64,000 nt of DNA from JAISGQ01 sp045536305 (lineage in GTDB: Bacteria > Bacillota > Clostridia > Oscillospirales > Acutalibacteraceae). Below the pieces are notes generated by a model. The model worked only from the letters and a program-made list of their open reading frames with translations, had not been told where the DNA came from and made no database searches. Location: the NCBI GenBank assembly GCA_045536305.1, contig JAZSNH010000003.1, positions 1 to 64,000 of the forward strand, in the 5' to 3' direction. Of this stretch, positions 43,992-52,029 are shown in pieces; position 1 is the first letter of the stretch; the number at the start of each line of letters is the position of its first letter. Made by a program: the position numbers and the translations under genes.

Positions 43992-46382
43992 ATGCAGAAA
44001 AATGCAGATATACATGATGTTCAAACCATCCTCGAACAGATGACGCTTTCAGAAAAAGCCGCATTGGTAAACGGCGCTACATTTTTCGGAATGAACGGTG
44101 TCGAGCGGCTCGGAGTGCCTGAGCTTATGCTGCTAGACGGCGGAACAGGCATAAATTTCGAGCAGCTTTTCGGTGACTTTTTCTCTAAAGAGGAAATAGC
44201 GGCAGAAAGTACAAACGGAATGACAGGCTCTACCACACTTACAAGAGTCATAGAGGACTATTATCATCCGGAAAGATTCAACGAAGAGGAAAAGAAAGTA
44301 TATGAATGGATAAAGGAACGCCTCTGCAGGCTCACGGGCATAGAATATTCTCCGGGCTGTTTTCCTTCGGGAATTTTGCTCGGTGCGACCTTTGACCCCG
44401 ATACGGTTCGGCAAATGGGCACGGCACTCGGAAAAGAGGCGAAGCTGTTCGGAATAAACATATTGCTCGGAACACCCAATGTAAATATACACCGCGATCC
44501 TTTAGGCGGCCGTCTGTTTGAGGGCTATTCGGAAGATCCGTATCTTGTATCAAAGCTTGCGCCCGAGCTTGTAAAGGGAGTGCAGGGAACAGGTGTTGCG
44601 GCGAATGTAAAGCACTTTGCTGCAAATAATCAGGAAACGAACAGAGTGGGAATAAATGAGACAATTTCAGCCCGTGCACTGCAGGAAATATATCTTCAGG
44701 GCTTCAAGGCATGTGTCAGAGAGGGAAAAGTCAAAACGGTAATGAGCGCCTATAATGCGATAAACGGTACGCCGTGCAGTGAAAACAGATGGCTTCTGAC
44801 CGAGACATTGCGAGATGAGTGGGGCTTTGACGGAGTGGTGGTTTCCGATTGGGGCGCAGTGTACCATCCTGTGGAAGCGCTCAGTGCCGGCAACGACCTT
44901 GCAATGCCGGGACCTATATCAGGCAAGCCGATAGCCGATGCCGTAGAAAACGGAAGCCTTGAGGAAGAAGTGCTGGACACGGCGGTAAAAAGAATTCTGA
45001 GCCTTATAAAATTCTGCACAAACTGCGGCGAAAGAAAAGCTGAGCTCGATTTTGACGCACTCAGGGAGGAGACGACAAAAGCTGCTTACGAGGCAGCGGT
45101 ATCGGGCATCGTTATGCTGAAAAATGAAGGACAGCTTTATCCTCTTTCACAGTCGGCTGCCTCTGTGCTGCTTACGGGAAGCGCTGCAAATGAGCTTATG
45201 CAGTGCGGCAGCGGCAGTGCAGGAATAACCACCGACAGAACCTCAGACCTTGCAGAGACACTCCGCAGAAATCTTACGGGTGCTGATGTGAAGGTTTGCT
45301 CTGCGTATGAAGAGTTAAAGCGTGAAATTGAAAAAAACGGCACGGCACATGTAATATATGTCGCAAAGCTTGGCGGCATGGAGGGCAATGACCGAGTGGA
45401 TATGCTCCTTGCCGAAGATGATCGCCGAGAGCTTAAAAGGCTTATTTCCTTAAAAGAAACAAGCAGCTTTGCATTGACTCTGGTGCTCAATGTGTGCGGC
45501 CCTGTTGACATATCCGAATATGAAGACGCAATTGATGCGCTGTTCGTGTGCTTCCTGCCCGGAATGGAGGGCGCACACGCTATTGGAGATATCATGACAG
45601 GAAAGCGTTATCCGTCGGGTAAGCTGCCCTTGTCCTTCCCGAGACACTATGAGGATACACCCACCTTCCTTAATTTCCCGGGTGAGGGAAAAGAGGTAAA
45701 CTATGGTGAAGGAATTTATATCGGCTACAGATATTACGACAAAAAGAAAATAGCAGCAAAATATCCCTTCGGCAGCGGACTGACATACACGAGCTTTGAG
45801 ATAAGCGATTTTACCCTTGAAAAGGAAATATTTGAAAAAGAGCTTCGAGGTCATCTGATACTGAAAAACACAGGCGAAAGAGACGGCGCACAGGTGGTGC
45901 AGATATATATTTCCGATCCCGTCTCTACACTCCCAAAGCCGATAAAGGAGCTTAAATATTTTAAGAAGGTACACCTTAAGGCAGGGGAGAGCAAAAAGCT
46001 TGAGTTTGTTCTGAGTGAACAGGACTTTGCGTCTTTTGATCCCGATTACGGCATGTTCATAGCAGAGGAGGGCGATTACGATATAATTGCCGCATTCTCA
46101 TCGGGAGAAAAAGATGAACAGGCAAGAAAGAGAGTGTATCTGAAAAATAAAAATCAATATTCATACGGACTGCATACCACCGTAAAGGTGCTGTATGAAA
46201 AGGCAGAGCTGAAAGAGGCTCTTACAGAGCTGTGGGATGCAAACGGTTGGGACTGGCAGATAATAGAAAGCAACTATCAGTACACCTCAAACAGACAGCT
46301 TTGCGCGATATTCCCGAAAGAAGCGAAAAAGGAAAGCATTGATAAATTTTTGGAACAGACAACAGAAGTAAAGCACAACTGA
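43992..46382 (+). CDS. GH3 beta-glucosidase, canonical domain order
   Basis: A 796-residue GH3 hydrolase with the usual order: TIM barrel first (NIHRDPLGGRLFEGYSEDPYL, KHFAANNQETNR, nucleophile Asp286 in VSDWGAV), then the alpha/beta sandwich (MLKNEGQLYPLS and FLPGMEGAHAIGDIMTGKRYPSGKLPLSFP), and an FnIII-like domain (NTGERDGAQVVQIYI). A C-terminal extension of about 90 residues follows. No signal peptide is seen, so it is probably cytoplasmic, acting on imported oligosaccharides. A strong promoter precedes it and a strong terminator follows. Confidence 0.93.
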   Translation: MQKNADIHDVQTILEQMTLSEKAALVNGATFFGMNGVERLGVPELMLLDGGTGINFEQLFGDFFSKEEIAAESTNGMTGSTTLTRVIEDYYHPERFNEEEKKVYEWIKERLCRLTGIEYSPGCFPSGILLGATFDPDTVRQMGTALGKEAKLFGINILLGTPNVNIHRDPLGGRLFEGYSEDPYLVSKLAPELVKGVQGTGVAANVKHFAANNQETNRVGINETISARALQEIYLQGFKACVREGKVKTVMSAYNAINGTPCSENRWLLTETLRDEWGFDGVVVSDWGAVYHPVEALSAGNDLAMPGPISGKPIADAVENGSLEEEVLDTAVKRILSLIKFCTNCGERKAELDFDALREETTKAAYEAAVSGIVMLKNEGQLYPLSQSAASVLLTGSAANELMQCGSGSAGITTDRTSDLAETLRRNLTGADVKVCSAYEELKREIEKNGTAHVIYVAKLGGMEGNDRVDMLLAEDDRRELKRLISLKETSSFALTLVLNVCGPVDISEYEDAIDALFVCFLPGMEGAHAIGDIMTGKRYPSGKLPLSFPRHYEDTPTFLNFPGEGKEVNYGEGIYIGYRYYDKKKIAAKYPFGSGLTYTSFEISDFTLEKEIFEKELRGHLILKNTGERDGAQVVQIYISDPVSTLPKPIKELKYFKKVHLKAGESKKLEFVLSEQDFASFDPDYGMFIAEEGDYDIIAAFSSGEKDEQARKRVYLKNKNQYSYGLHTTVKVLYEKAELKEALTELWDANGWDWQIIESNYQYTSNRQLCAIFPKEAKKESIDKFLEQTTEVKHN

Positions 46383-46421
46383 AAAAAGCAACGGCAGCTT
46401 TACGGCTGCCGTTGCTTTTTT
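46382..46421. terminator. Terminator of the canonical GH3 gene
   Basis: A perfect 17-bp stem (46382-46398 with 46405-46421) with a TTTACG loop, A-run and T-run overlaps the stop codon. Confidence 0.94.
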
Positions 46422-46440
46422 CAGTCAGACTGTCAAGTAA

Positions 46441-46586
46441 CCTCTCTCTAATGCCTCCCTCTGACGAGGGAGGTGGATTTGCCGTAAGGCAAAGACGGAG
46501 GGAGAGAATTTGAAAATCGAATGGTTAAAAAGCCTTCAGATTATTCCTTTGTCATAGGTATTCGCTTTTAGCAAACCTGTTGAAAA
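46441..46586. repeat. Dispersed repeat, copy B
   Basis: This copy has CCTCCCTCTGACGAGGGAGG, TTTGCCGTAAGGCAAA, a GGAGGGAGAGAATTTGAAAATCG arm, a GTTAAAAAGCC block, and a TCATAGGTATTCGC tail ending GCAAACCTGTTGA. It shares the order and much of the sequence of copies A and C. Together with the terminator it fills 46383-46626; no gene lies there. Confidence 0.7.
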
Positions 46587-46626
46587 GGATACAGACTTTT
46601 TTCAGTATATATCAAATATTAAAACG

Positions 46627-48102
46627 TCAGTTCCAGGGATTCTCTGTTGCATAAGGAAGTGATTTTGGCTGATTGTAGGAAATATCCTCAATGCCGAGAT
46701 ACTTGAATACTTCGAAAATCAGCTTGCCGTAGTGGCCGAAAACAACCGCGCCATGGTGCGGATAACGCTTCTGTATCAGCACATGACGGAAGAAGCGGCC
46801 CATTTCGGGAATGGCGAAGACACCGATACCGCCGAAGGAACGGGTCTTTACAGGGAGAACCTCACCCTGAGCGATGTAGGAACGCAGTACGCCGTTGCTG
46901 TCACACTGCAGACGATAGAAGGTTATGTCGGAGGGGGCAATGTCACCTTCAAGAGTGCCGCGTGTAAAGTCAGGCTCGCTTCCGGCAGGCTCAAGCAGAC
47001 GGTGCTGGATAAGCTGATATTTTACGGCGCAGTCATTGCACATTTTGCAGCTGGGAGTGTTGCCGCAGTGGAAGCCCATGAAGGTATCCTTTATATCATA
47101 GGGGAATTTGCCCTTGATGTCTTCGTCGTAGATATACTGAGGAACAGAATTGTTAATATCGAGCAAAGTGACCGCATCATTAGATATGCATGTTCCGATG
47201 TATTCGCTCAGAGCGCCGTAAATATCTACCTCGCAGGCAACGGGAATACCCTTTGCGGCAAGGCGTGAATTGACATAGCAGGGCTCAAAACCGAAGCTCT
47301 CGGGGAATGCGGGCCAGCATTTGTCGGCAAAGACGACATATTCTCTCGCGCCCTTGTGATTTTCTGCCCAGTCAAGCAGAGTAAGCTCAAACTGAGCCAT
47401 TCTTTCAAGCATGTCGGGGTAATAACGTCCCTGTCCCATTTCGGCAGCCATTTCCGCGCATATATCAGCAATTCTGGGATCCTTCTCATGAGCCTTGTAG
47501 GAAATCAGAAGATCAAGCTCGGAATTTTCCTCTATCTCAATGCCAAGCTCGTAAAGCCCCTTTATAGGAGCGTTGCATGCAAAGAAATCCTGAGGACGCG
47601 GACCGAAGGTGATTATTTTCAGATTTCTGATACCGATTATTGCACGTGCAACAGGTATAAATTCGCGGATCATTTCGGCACATTCATCTGCAGTGCCGAC
47701 AGGGTATTCGGGAATATATGCCTTAAGGCGGCGCATGCCGAGATTGTAGGAGCAGTTGAGCATACCGCAGTAAGCATCGCCGCGTCCGTTTATCATATCG
47801 CCGTCACCCTCGGCAGCGGCAATATACATTACAGGACCGTCAAACTCACGGCAGAGCAGAGTTTCGGGAGTCTCAGGACCGAAATTGCCAAGGAATACGA
47901 CCAATGCGTTGCAGCCTGCGCTTTTGACATCGGCAACAGCAGCCATAGCATCCTTTTCGTTTTCGACTGTTACGGGACATTCATAAAGTCCGTCACCGTA
48001 AGATTTTACAATAGCCTCACGGCGTGAAATGGAAAGACTGATGGGAAAGCAGTCGCGTGATACGGCAATAATGCCGAGCTTAACATCGGGGATATTTTTC
48101 AT
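46627..48102 (-). CDS. L-fucose/L-arabinose isomerase family protein
   Basis: A 491-residue protein of the fucose-isomerase fold group (COG2407-type). N-terminal segments KLGIIAVSRDCFP and GCNALVVFLGNFGPETPE and the C-terminal FMGFHCGNTPSCKMC, GTLEGDIAPSDITFYRLQCDSNG and PHHGAVVFGHYGKLIFEVFKYLG are typical of the family. The group interconverts aldoses and ketoses, but many members have no proven substrate. GGAGC precedes the ATG. The neighbouring uxuA operon and glycosidases suggest a role in pentose or deoxyhexose use. The upstream region carries two palindromes. Confidence 0.82.
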   Translation of the reverse strand: MKNIPDVKLGIIAVSRDCFPISLSISRREAIVKSYGDGLYECPVTVENEKDAMAAVADVKSAGCNALVVFLGNFGPETPETLLCREFDGPVMYIAAAEGDGDMINGRGDAYCGMLNCSYNLGMRRLKAYIPEYPVGTADECAEMIREFIPVARAIIGIRNLKIITFGPRPQDFFACNAPIKGLYELGIEIEENSELDLLISYKAHEKDPRIADICAEMAAEMGQGRYYPDMLERMAQFELTLLDWAENHKGAREYVVFADKCWPAFPESFGFEPCYVNSRLAAKGIPVACEVDIYGALSEYIGTCISNDAVTLLDINNSVPQYIYDEDIKGKFPYDIKDTFMGFHCGNTPSCKMCNDCAVKYQLIQHRLLEPAGSEPDFTRGTLEGDIAPSDITFYRLQCDSNGVLRSYIAQGEVLPVKTRSFGGIGVFAIPEMGRFFRHVLIQKRYPHHGAVVFGHYGKLIFEVFKYLGIEDISYNQPKSLPYATENPWN

Positions 48103-48159
48103 AATGAAGAAGCTCCTTTCGATTATTGTATTTACCTGCGGATCATTTGCAGAATCATC

Positions 48160-48175
48160 AGAATGTTTTCATTCT
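48160..48175 (-). promoter_or_regulatory. Palindrome upstream of the isomerase-like gene
   Basis: AGAATG-TTTT-CATTCT is a 16-bp palindrome about 60 bases before the start codon; a possible repressor site. A second inverted pair, TTCATAAGCT/AGCTTATGAA (48248-48257 and 48281-48290), lies further upstream. The remainder of 48103-48381 is AT-rich and has no gene. Confidence 0.45.
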
Positions 48176-48331
48176 AACACGTGCGGACAAAAAACTCCAT
48201 ACTTTTTTTATATTTTTGATTCAGTCTGTAATAAATTAACAACAGTATTCATAAGCTGATTGTTTTTTTATAAAAACTTTAGCTTATGAAACATTTTTTT
48301 CTGCGGTAAACAATGCAACTGGCATAAGAAA

Positions 48332-48368
48332 AGAACGGTGTCGGCCGTCAATAGGCCGACACCGTTCT
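48332..48368 (-). terminator. Terminator of the uxuA-SDR operon
   Basis: A perfect 15-bp G/C-rich stem (48332-48346 with 48354-48368) is followed on the minus strand by TTCTT-type T-runs, 13 bases after the SDR stop. Confidence 0.85.
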
Positions 48369-48381
48369 GCATTTCATTAAA

Positions 48382-49227
48382 TCATACGCCCGAATACGCA
48401 GAAAAACCTGCATCAACGGGAAGAACAACACCGGTTATAGCTGAAGCGGAGCGATCATCACACAGGAAAAGAGAAGCTCCGAGAAGCTCATCGGCATCAA
48501 CAAAGCGGTGGGTGGGGGTGCCGCTCAGTATTTTTGAAGAACGGGCAGTGGGGGTGCCGTCCTCATTAAAGAGGAGCGCCTTGTTTTGAGCAGATACAAG
48601 AAATCCCGGAGCGATTGCATTACAGCGGATTCCCGTGCCTGCAAAGTGAGTGGCAAGCCACTGAGTAAAGTTTGAGATACCTGCCTTAGCGGCAGAATAG
48701 GCAGGTATTTTTGTAAGAGGAATATATGCATTCATCGAGGAAATGTTGAGAATGCAGCCGCCCTTTTTTTCGACCATATCTCTGGCGAATGTCTGGGTGG
48801 GAAGGAGCGTGCCCTGAAAATTGAGCTTAAAAACGAAATCAACACCGGAGGAGTCGAGATCAAAAAATGATTTTCCGCCGTCCACAGCTTCGTGGTGATA
48901 TTCATTGTCGGTGGTAGCTCTGGGATTGTTGCCGCCTGCACCATTTATGAGAATATCACAGGGGCCGAGATCGCGGAGAACAGCCTTATGAACCTCTTCG
49001 AGTGCTTCGGTCTCAAGTACGTTTGCCTTGTAGCCCTTGCAGATATATCCCTCTGCGGTAAGCTCATCGGCAAGCTTTTTTACAGCCTCTTCGTTTAAGT
49101 CGAGAGCAGCTACCTTTGCACCGCTCTGAGCGAATGCAGCAGCCATAGCACCGCAGATAAGTCCGCCTGCGCCTGTTACAACAACGACCTTGCCGCTGTA
49201 ATCGATATTGAGAGGAAGATTGAGCAT
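48382..49227 (-). CDS. SDR oxidoreductase, probable D-fructuronate/D-mannonate reductase
   Basis: A 281-residue short-chain dehydrogenase with VVVTGAGGLICGAMAAAF, NGAGG, ISSMNAYIPLTKIPAYSAAKAG (Ser, Tyr, Lys) and the VLPVDAGFSAYSGV end. SDRs of this kind directly follow uxuA in many Firmicutes and replace the long-chain UxuB, interconverting fructuronate and mannonate. GGAGGTC precedes the ATG at 49227, which follows the uxuA stop by a single base, so the two are coupled. A frame extending upstream inside uxuA is rejected. Confidence 0.9.
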   Translation of the reverse strand: MLNLPLNIDYSGKVVVVTGAGGLICGAMAAAFAQSGAKVAALDLNEEAVKKLADELTAEGYICKGYKANVLETEALEEVHKAVLRDLGPCDILINGAGGNNPRATTDNEYHHEAVDGGKSFFDLDSSGVDFVFKLNFQGTLLPTQTFARDMVEKKGGCILNISSMNAYIPLTKIPAYSAAKAGISNFTQWLATHFAGTGIRCNAIAPGFLVSAQNKALLFNEDGTPTARSSKILSGTPTHRFVDADELLGASLFLCDDRSASAITGVVLPVDAGFSAYSGV

Positions 49228-49228
49228 T

Positions 49229-50329
49229 TTATTTGACCTCCTGTTTTTCGTCGAGCTTATCGAGCATATCCCATACGCCAAGCATATACATAATGCCGAG
49301 CGCTCTGTCATAAAGACCATAGCCGGGACGAACATTTCCCGGGCCTTCATTCCAGAGATGACGTCCGTGATCGGGGCGGACATAGCCCTCATAGCCGCAG
49401 TCGTGGTATGCCTTGAGAACATCCAGGATACCTGTATCGCCGTCACAATCACGATGGCTTGCTTCGGAAAAATCGCCGTTCGGGAAGTGCTTGACATTGC
49501 GAATATGTGTAAATGCAATTCTGTCACAGTGCTTTCGCACTATTTCCGCTGTGTTATTGTTTGGGTCAGCGCTGAGGCTGCCTGTGCAGAGAGTAAGGCA
49601 ATTACAGGGATGATCGACCATTTTAAGGAATCTGTCAATGTTTTCTTCGTTTATCAGCAAACGGGGAAGACCAAAGATATCCCATGGGGGATCGTCCATG
49701 TGTATTGCCATTTTGATATCGCATTCCTCGCAGGTGGGCATAAGAGCCTCAAGGAAATACTTGAGATTTGCCCAGAGCTTTTCGTGATCGATACCTGCGT
49801 AATCCTTGAAAAGCTGGTCAAGCTTTGCCATGCGTTCAGGCTCCCAGCCGGGGAAGGACATATTGTATTTCTCGGTAAATTCAAGGATATAATTTGCCAT
49901 AGCATTGTAGTCATCCTGAATCATACCCTTTTCATAGAAAAGAGCAGTCGAACCATCGCCAACAGGGTGGAAAAGGTCAGAGCGTGTCCAGTCGAATATG
50001 GGCATAAAATTATAACAAATGACCTTAACGCCGTATTTTGAAAGATTGCGGATAGTCTGCTTGTAGTTTTCGATATACATATCACGGGCAGGCTTGCCTA
50101 TTTTGATATCATCATGGACATTTACGGATTCAACGACATCGATAAGAAAACCATATTCATCGAGCTGACGCTTTACCTCTGCGATCTCATCCTCTTCCCA
50201 GACCTCACCGGGCATTTTGTGATGCAGAGCCCATACAATGCTTGTAACACCCGGGATCTGCTTTATGTCGCTGAGGCTGATGCTGTCATTACCTTCTCCG
50301 TACCAACGGAATCCCATTTGCATTGGCAT
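49229..50329 (-). CDS. uxuA: Mannonate dehydratase
   Basis: A 366-residue TIM-barrel enzyme that dehydrates D-mannonate to 2-keto-3-deoxygluconate in glucuronate breakdown. Hallmarks are MGFRWYGEGND at the start, KVICYNFMPIFDWTRSD, KMAIHMDDPPWDIFGLPR, FTHIRNVKHFPNGDFSEASHRDCDGD and VRPDHGRH. GGAGGG precedes the ATG. It is first in a two-gene operon with the SDR reductase; neither a KDG kinase nor a KDPG aldolase is in the window. Confidence 0.96.
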   Translation of the reverse strand: MPMQMGFRWYGEGNDSISLSDIKQIPGVTSIVWALHHKMPGEVWEEDEIAEVKRQLDEYGFLIDVVESVNVHDDIKIGKPARDMYIENYKQTIRNLSKYGVKVICYNFMPIFDWTRSDLFHPVGDGSTALFYEKGMIQDDYNAMANYILEFTEKYNMSFPGWEPERMAKLDQLFKDYAGIDHEKLWANLKYFLEALMPTCEECDIKMAIHMDDPPWDIFGLPRLLINEENIDRFLKMVDHPCNCLTLCTGSLSADPNNNTAEIVRKHCDRIAFTHIRNVKHFPNGDFSEASHRDCDGDTGILDVLKAYHDCGYEGYVRPDHGRHLWNEGPGNVRPGYGLYDRALGIMYMLGVWDMLDKLDEKQEVK

Positions 50330-50480
50330 GAATAACCCTCCGATTTAAAATTATATTTTTTAGCGTGAAATCATTTTATCATAAAATAATCGCAATAAAA
50401 ACAGCATATATTGTCTAAAACATTGTAAATATTGCTGATGTTTTGGGCTGATAAAAGAATTGAGTATAAATAATACAGCA

Positions 50481-50509
50481 TTGACAGTCCTATGGGGTTG
50501 TGGTATAAA
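50481..50509 (+). promoter_or_regulatory. Promoter of the second GNAT gene
   Basis: A perfect TTGACA and TATAAA are separated by 17 bp, 20 bases upstream of the ATG at 50530. On the opposite side, ATTTTATCATAAAAT near 50380 is a perfect palindrome upstream of uxuA and may be its operator. Confidence 0.75.
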
Positions 50510-50529
50510 AGTGAAAAGGCGGTGAAAGC

Positions 50530-51093
50530 ATGAATGCAGGGGTTGACATAACAAATGCTATACTGGAAACAGAAAGACTGATTCTCAGACCGTGGAGAAA
50601 GAGTGACCTTAACGATTTTTATGAATATGCAAGAGTGGATGGAGTCGGACAGATGGCAGGCTGGGAGCCTCATAAATCCATAGAAGAATCCGAGTTTATT
50701 CTTTTCCTTTTTATGGAGGGAAAGCACGTTTTTGCCCTTGAATTGAAAGAAAATCACAAGGTAATAGGCTCAGTGGGTCTGGAGGAAATAAATACTCCTA
50801 TGGAAGAAAAATATAACGAGCTTGTGGGCAGAGAAATAGGTTATGTTCTCAGTAAGGATTACTGGGGAAGAGGCCTGATGCCCGAGGCTGTAAAAGAAGT
50901 TATCGGATACTGCTTTGATAAGGAAAACTACGACTTCTTATGGTGCTGTCATTCCCTTGCAAACGGTCGGTCACGCAGAGTTATCGAAAAATGCGGTTTT
51001 CGATATGTAAAAGAAAGCACAGGCAAAGATCAAAACGGCAATGAGCGCATTTCACGGTGCTATGTGCTTGAAAATACAAAAAAGAAAGGGTGA
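50530..51093 (+). CDS. GNAT-family N-acetyltransferase (RimJ/RimL type)
   Basis: A 187-residue acetyltransferase: ILETERLILRPWRKSDLNDFYEYA opens the fold, IGYVLSKDYWGRGLMPEAVKEVIGYCF carries the acetyl-CoA loop (YWGRGLM), and NGRSRRVIEKCGFRYV closes it. AAGGCGGTG lies upstream of the ATG. It is a single gene between the uxuA operon and the HscC cluster; the acceptor is unknown. Confidence 0.9.
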   Translation: MNAGVDITNAILETERLILRPWRKSDLNDFYEYARVDGVGQMAGWEPHKSIEESEFILFLFMEGKHVFALELKENHKVIGSVGLEEINTPMEEKYNELVGREIGYVLSKDYWGRGLMPEAVKEVIGYCFDKENYDFLWCCHSLANGRSRRVIEKCGFRYVKESTGKDQNGNERISRCYVLENTKKKG

Positions 51094-51116
51094 GCAATGC
51101 TTACCCTTTCTTTTTT
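51078..51116. terminator. Bidirectional terminator
   Basis: An 18-bp stem (51078-51095 with 51099-51116) with one G-U pair and AAT loop, flanked by A and T runs, overlaps the GNAT stop and abuts the convergent TPR gene. Confidence 0.92.
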
Positions 51117-51117
51117 G

Positions 51118-52005
51118 TCAGTTCAGATACTCGGCATAAGGATCGTATTTTTCCTTGCCGAGCCATTTTTCTGCCTCTTTGAGCTCATCGGTGCTTTTGC
51201 CGTATGTAGTGCAGAGGTTGTAGTTTTTCAGACAGTTCTCTTTATCTTCCAATGCGTAATAAACAAGGCAGAGAAGCTTGTATGCATCACCGCAGCGCTC
51301 GTTGATCTCAATTGCCTTTTCGGAGTAATTGATAACGTTGTCGTAATCTTTTTCGTCCAGATACACTCGCGCAATGTCTGTATAAGGGCGTTCACTGCCG
51401 CTAAGCTCAGCTTCGCGCAGCCAGCTTTCCACAGCCTGCGAGTGCATACCTGCCTTATACTGCTGCTGTGCAAGCTTTTCAAGCAGTGAGAGATCGGAGG
51501 TGTCGGCATTTGCTGCCGAGGCATAGGCATCTATTGCCTTTTCGTGCTGCTGCAGGTTTTCATAGCACATACCGAGAAGGGTATAAACACTGCATTTTTC
51601 TTTTTCATTGCTGCATTGCTCTGTAAGAGCAGAGAGCTTTTTTATTGCTTTGTCGTAATTCTTCCTGTCATAGCAAAGCAGCGCGCGCTTCATTTCGCGG
51701 CGTGAGCTTTTGCTGCCGCGTCCCTGAAATTCTTCGTCGATAAATCTCGAATACTCGGGAATATCTGTGATGCGGCTTCGTGAGAAAAAAGTCAGAAGCC
51801 CTGCCGCGAGGATGACATATATTGCGACAATGCCTATTTGAGTCATGCCGTTGCCAAGAATTTGGAATGTTTCGATCCATGTGAAATTTTCTTCGGTAGC
51901 CGGGATACTTGTAAGGTATCTGCCCAAAAAGATGAGAAGCACCACCACGGCAAGACCGATCAAAAGACCAAATAGAACTTTCTTTGCTGATGTTACTCTT
52001 TTCAT
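51118..52005 (-). CDS. Membrane-anchored TPR protein of the HscC cluster
   Basis: A 295-residue protein with two N-terminal membrane helices (about residues 9-28 and 50-72), then a cytosolic domain of tetratricopeptide repeats from about residue 105: KIKLS-like, YTLLGMCYENLQQHEKAIDAYA, AQQQYKAGMHSQAVESW, IARVYLDEKDYDNVINYSEKAIEIN and LVYYALEDKENCLKNY. AAGGGG precedes the ATG. It is third in an operon after the J-domain/TPR giant and the HscC-like chaperone, which suggests it tethers the module to the membrane. No specific family name recognised. Confidence 0.82.
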   Translation of the reverse strand: MKRVTSAKKVLFGLLIGLAVVVLLIFLGRYLTSIPATEENFTWIETFQILGNGMTQIGIVAIYVILAAGLLTFFSRSRITDIPEYSRFIDEEFQGRGSKSSRREMKRALLCYDRKNYDKAIKKLSALTEQCSNEKEKCSVYTLLGMCYENLQQHEKAIDAYASAANADTSDLSLLEKLAQQQYKAGMHSQAVESWLREAELSGSERPYTDIARVYLDEKDYDNVINYSEKAIEINERCGDAYKLLCLVYYALEDKENCLKNYNLCTTYGKSTDELKEAEKWLGKEKYDPYAEYLN

Positions 52006-52029
52006 TTTAAAATCCCCTTAAAATATATT

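Noticed and set aside
48382..49527. A 381-residue form of the SDR downstream of uxuA
   Set aside because: The first 100 codons lie inside uxuA and have no SDR similarity; the ATG at 49227 follows a good GGAGG.
49208..50041. Plus-strand frame opposite uxuA
   Set aside because: Antisense shadow of an intact mannonate dehydratase.
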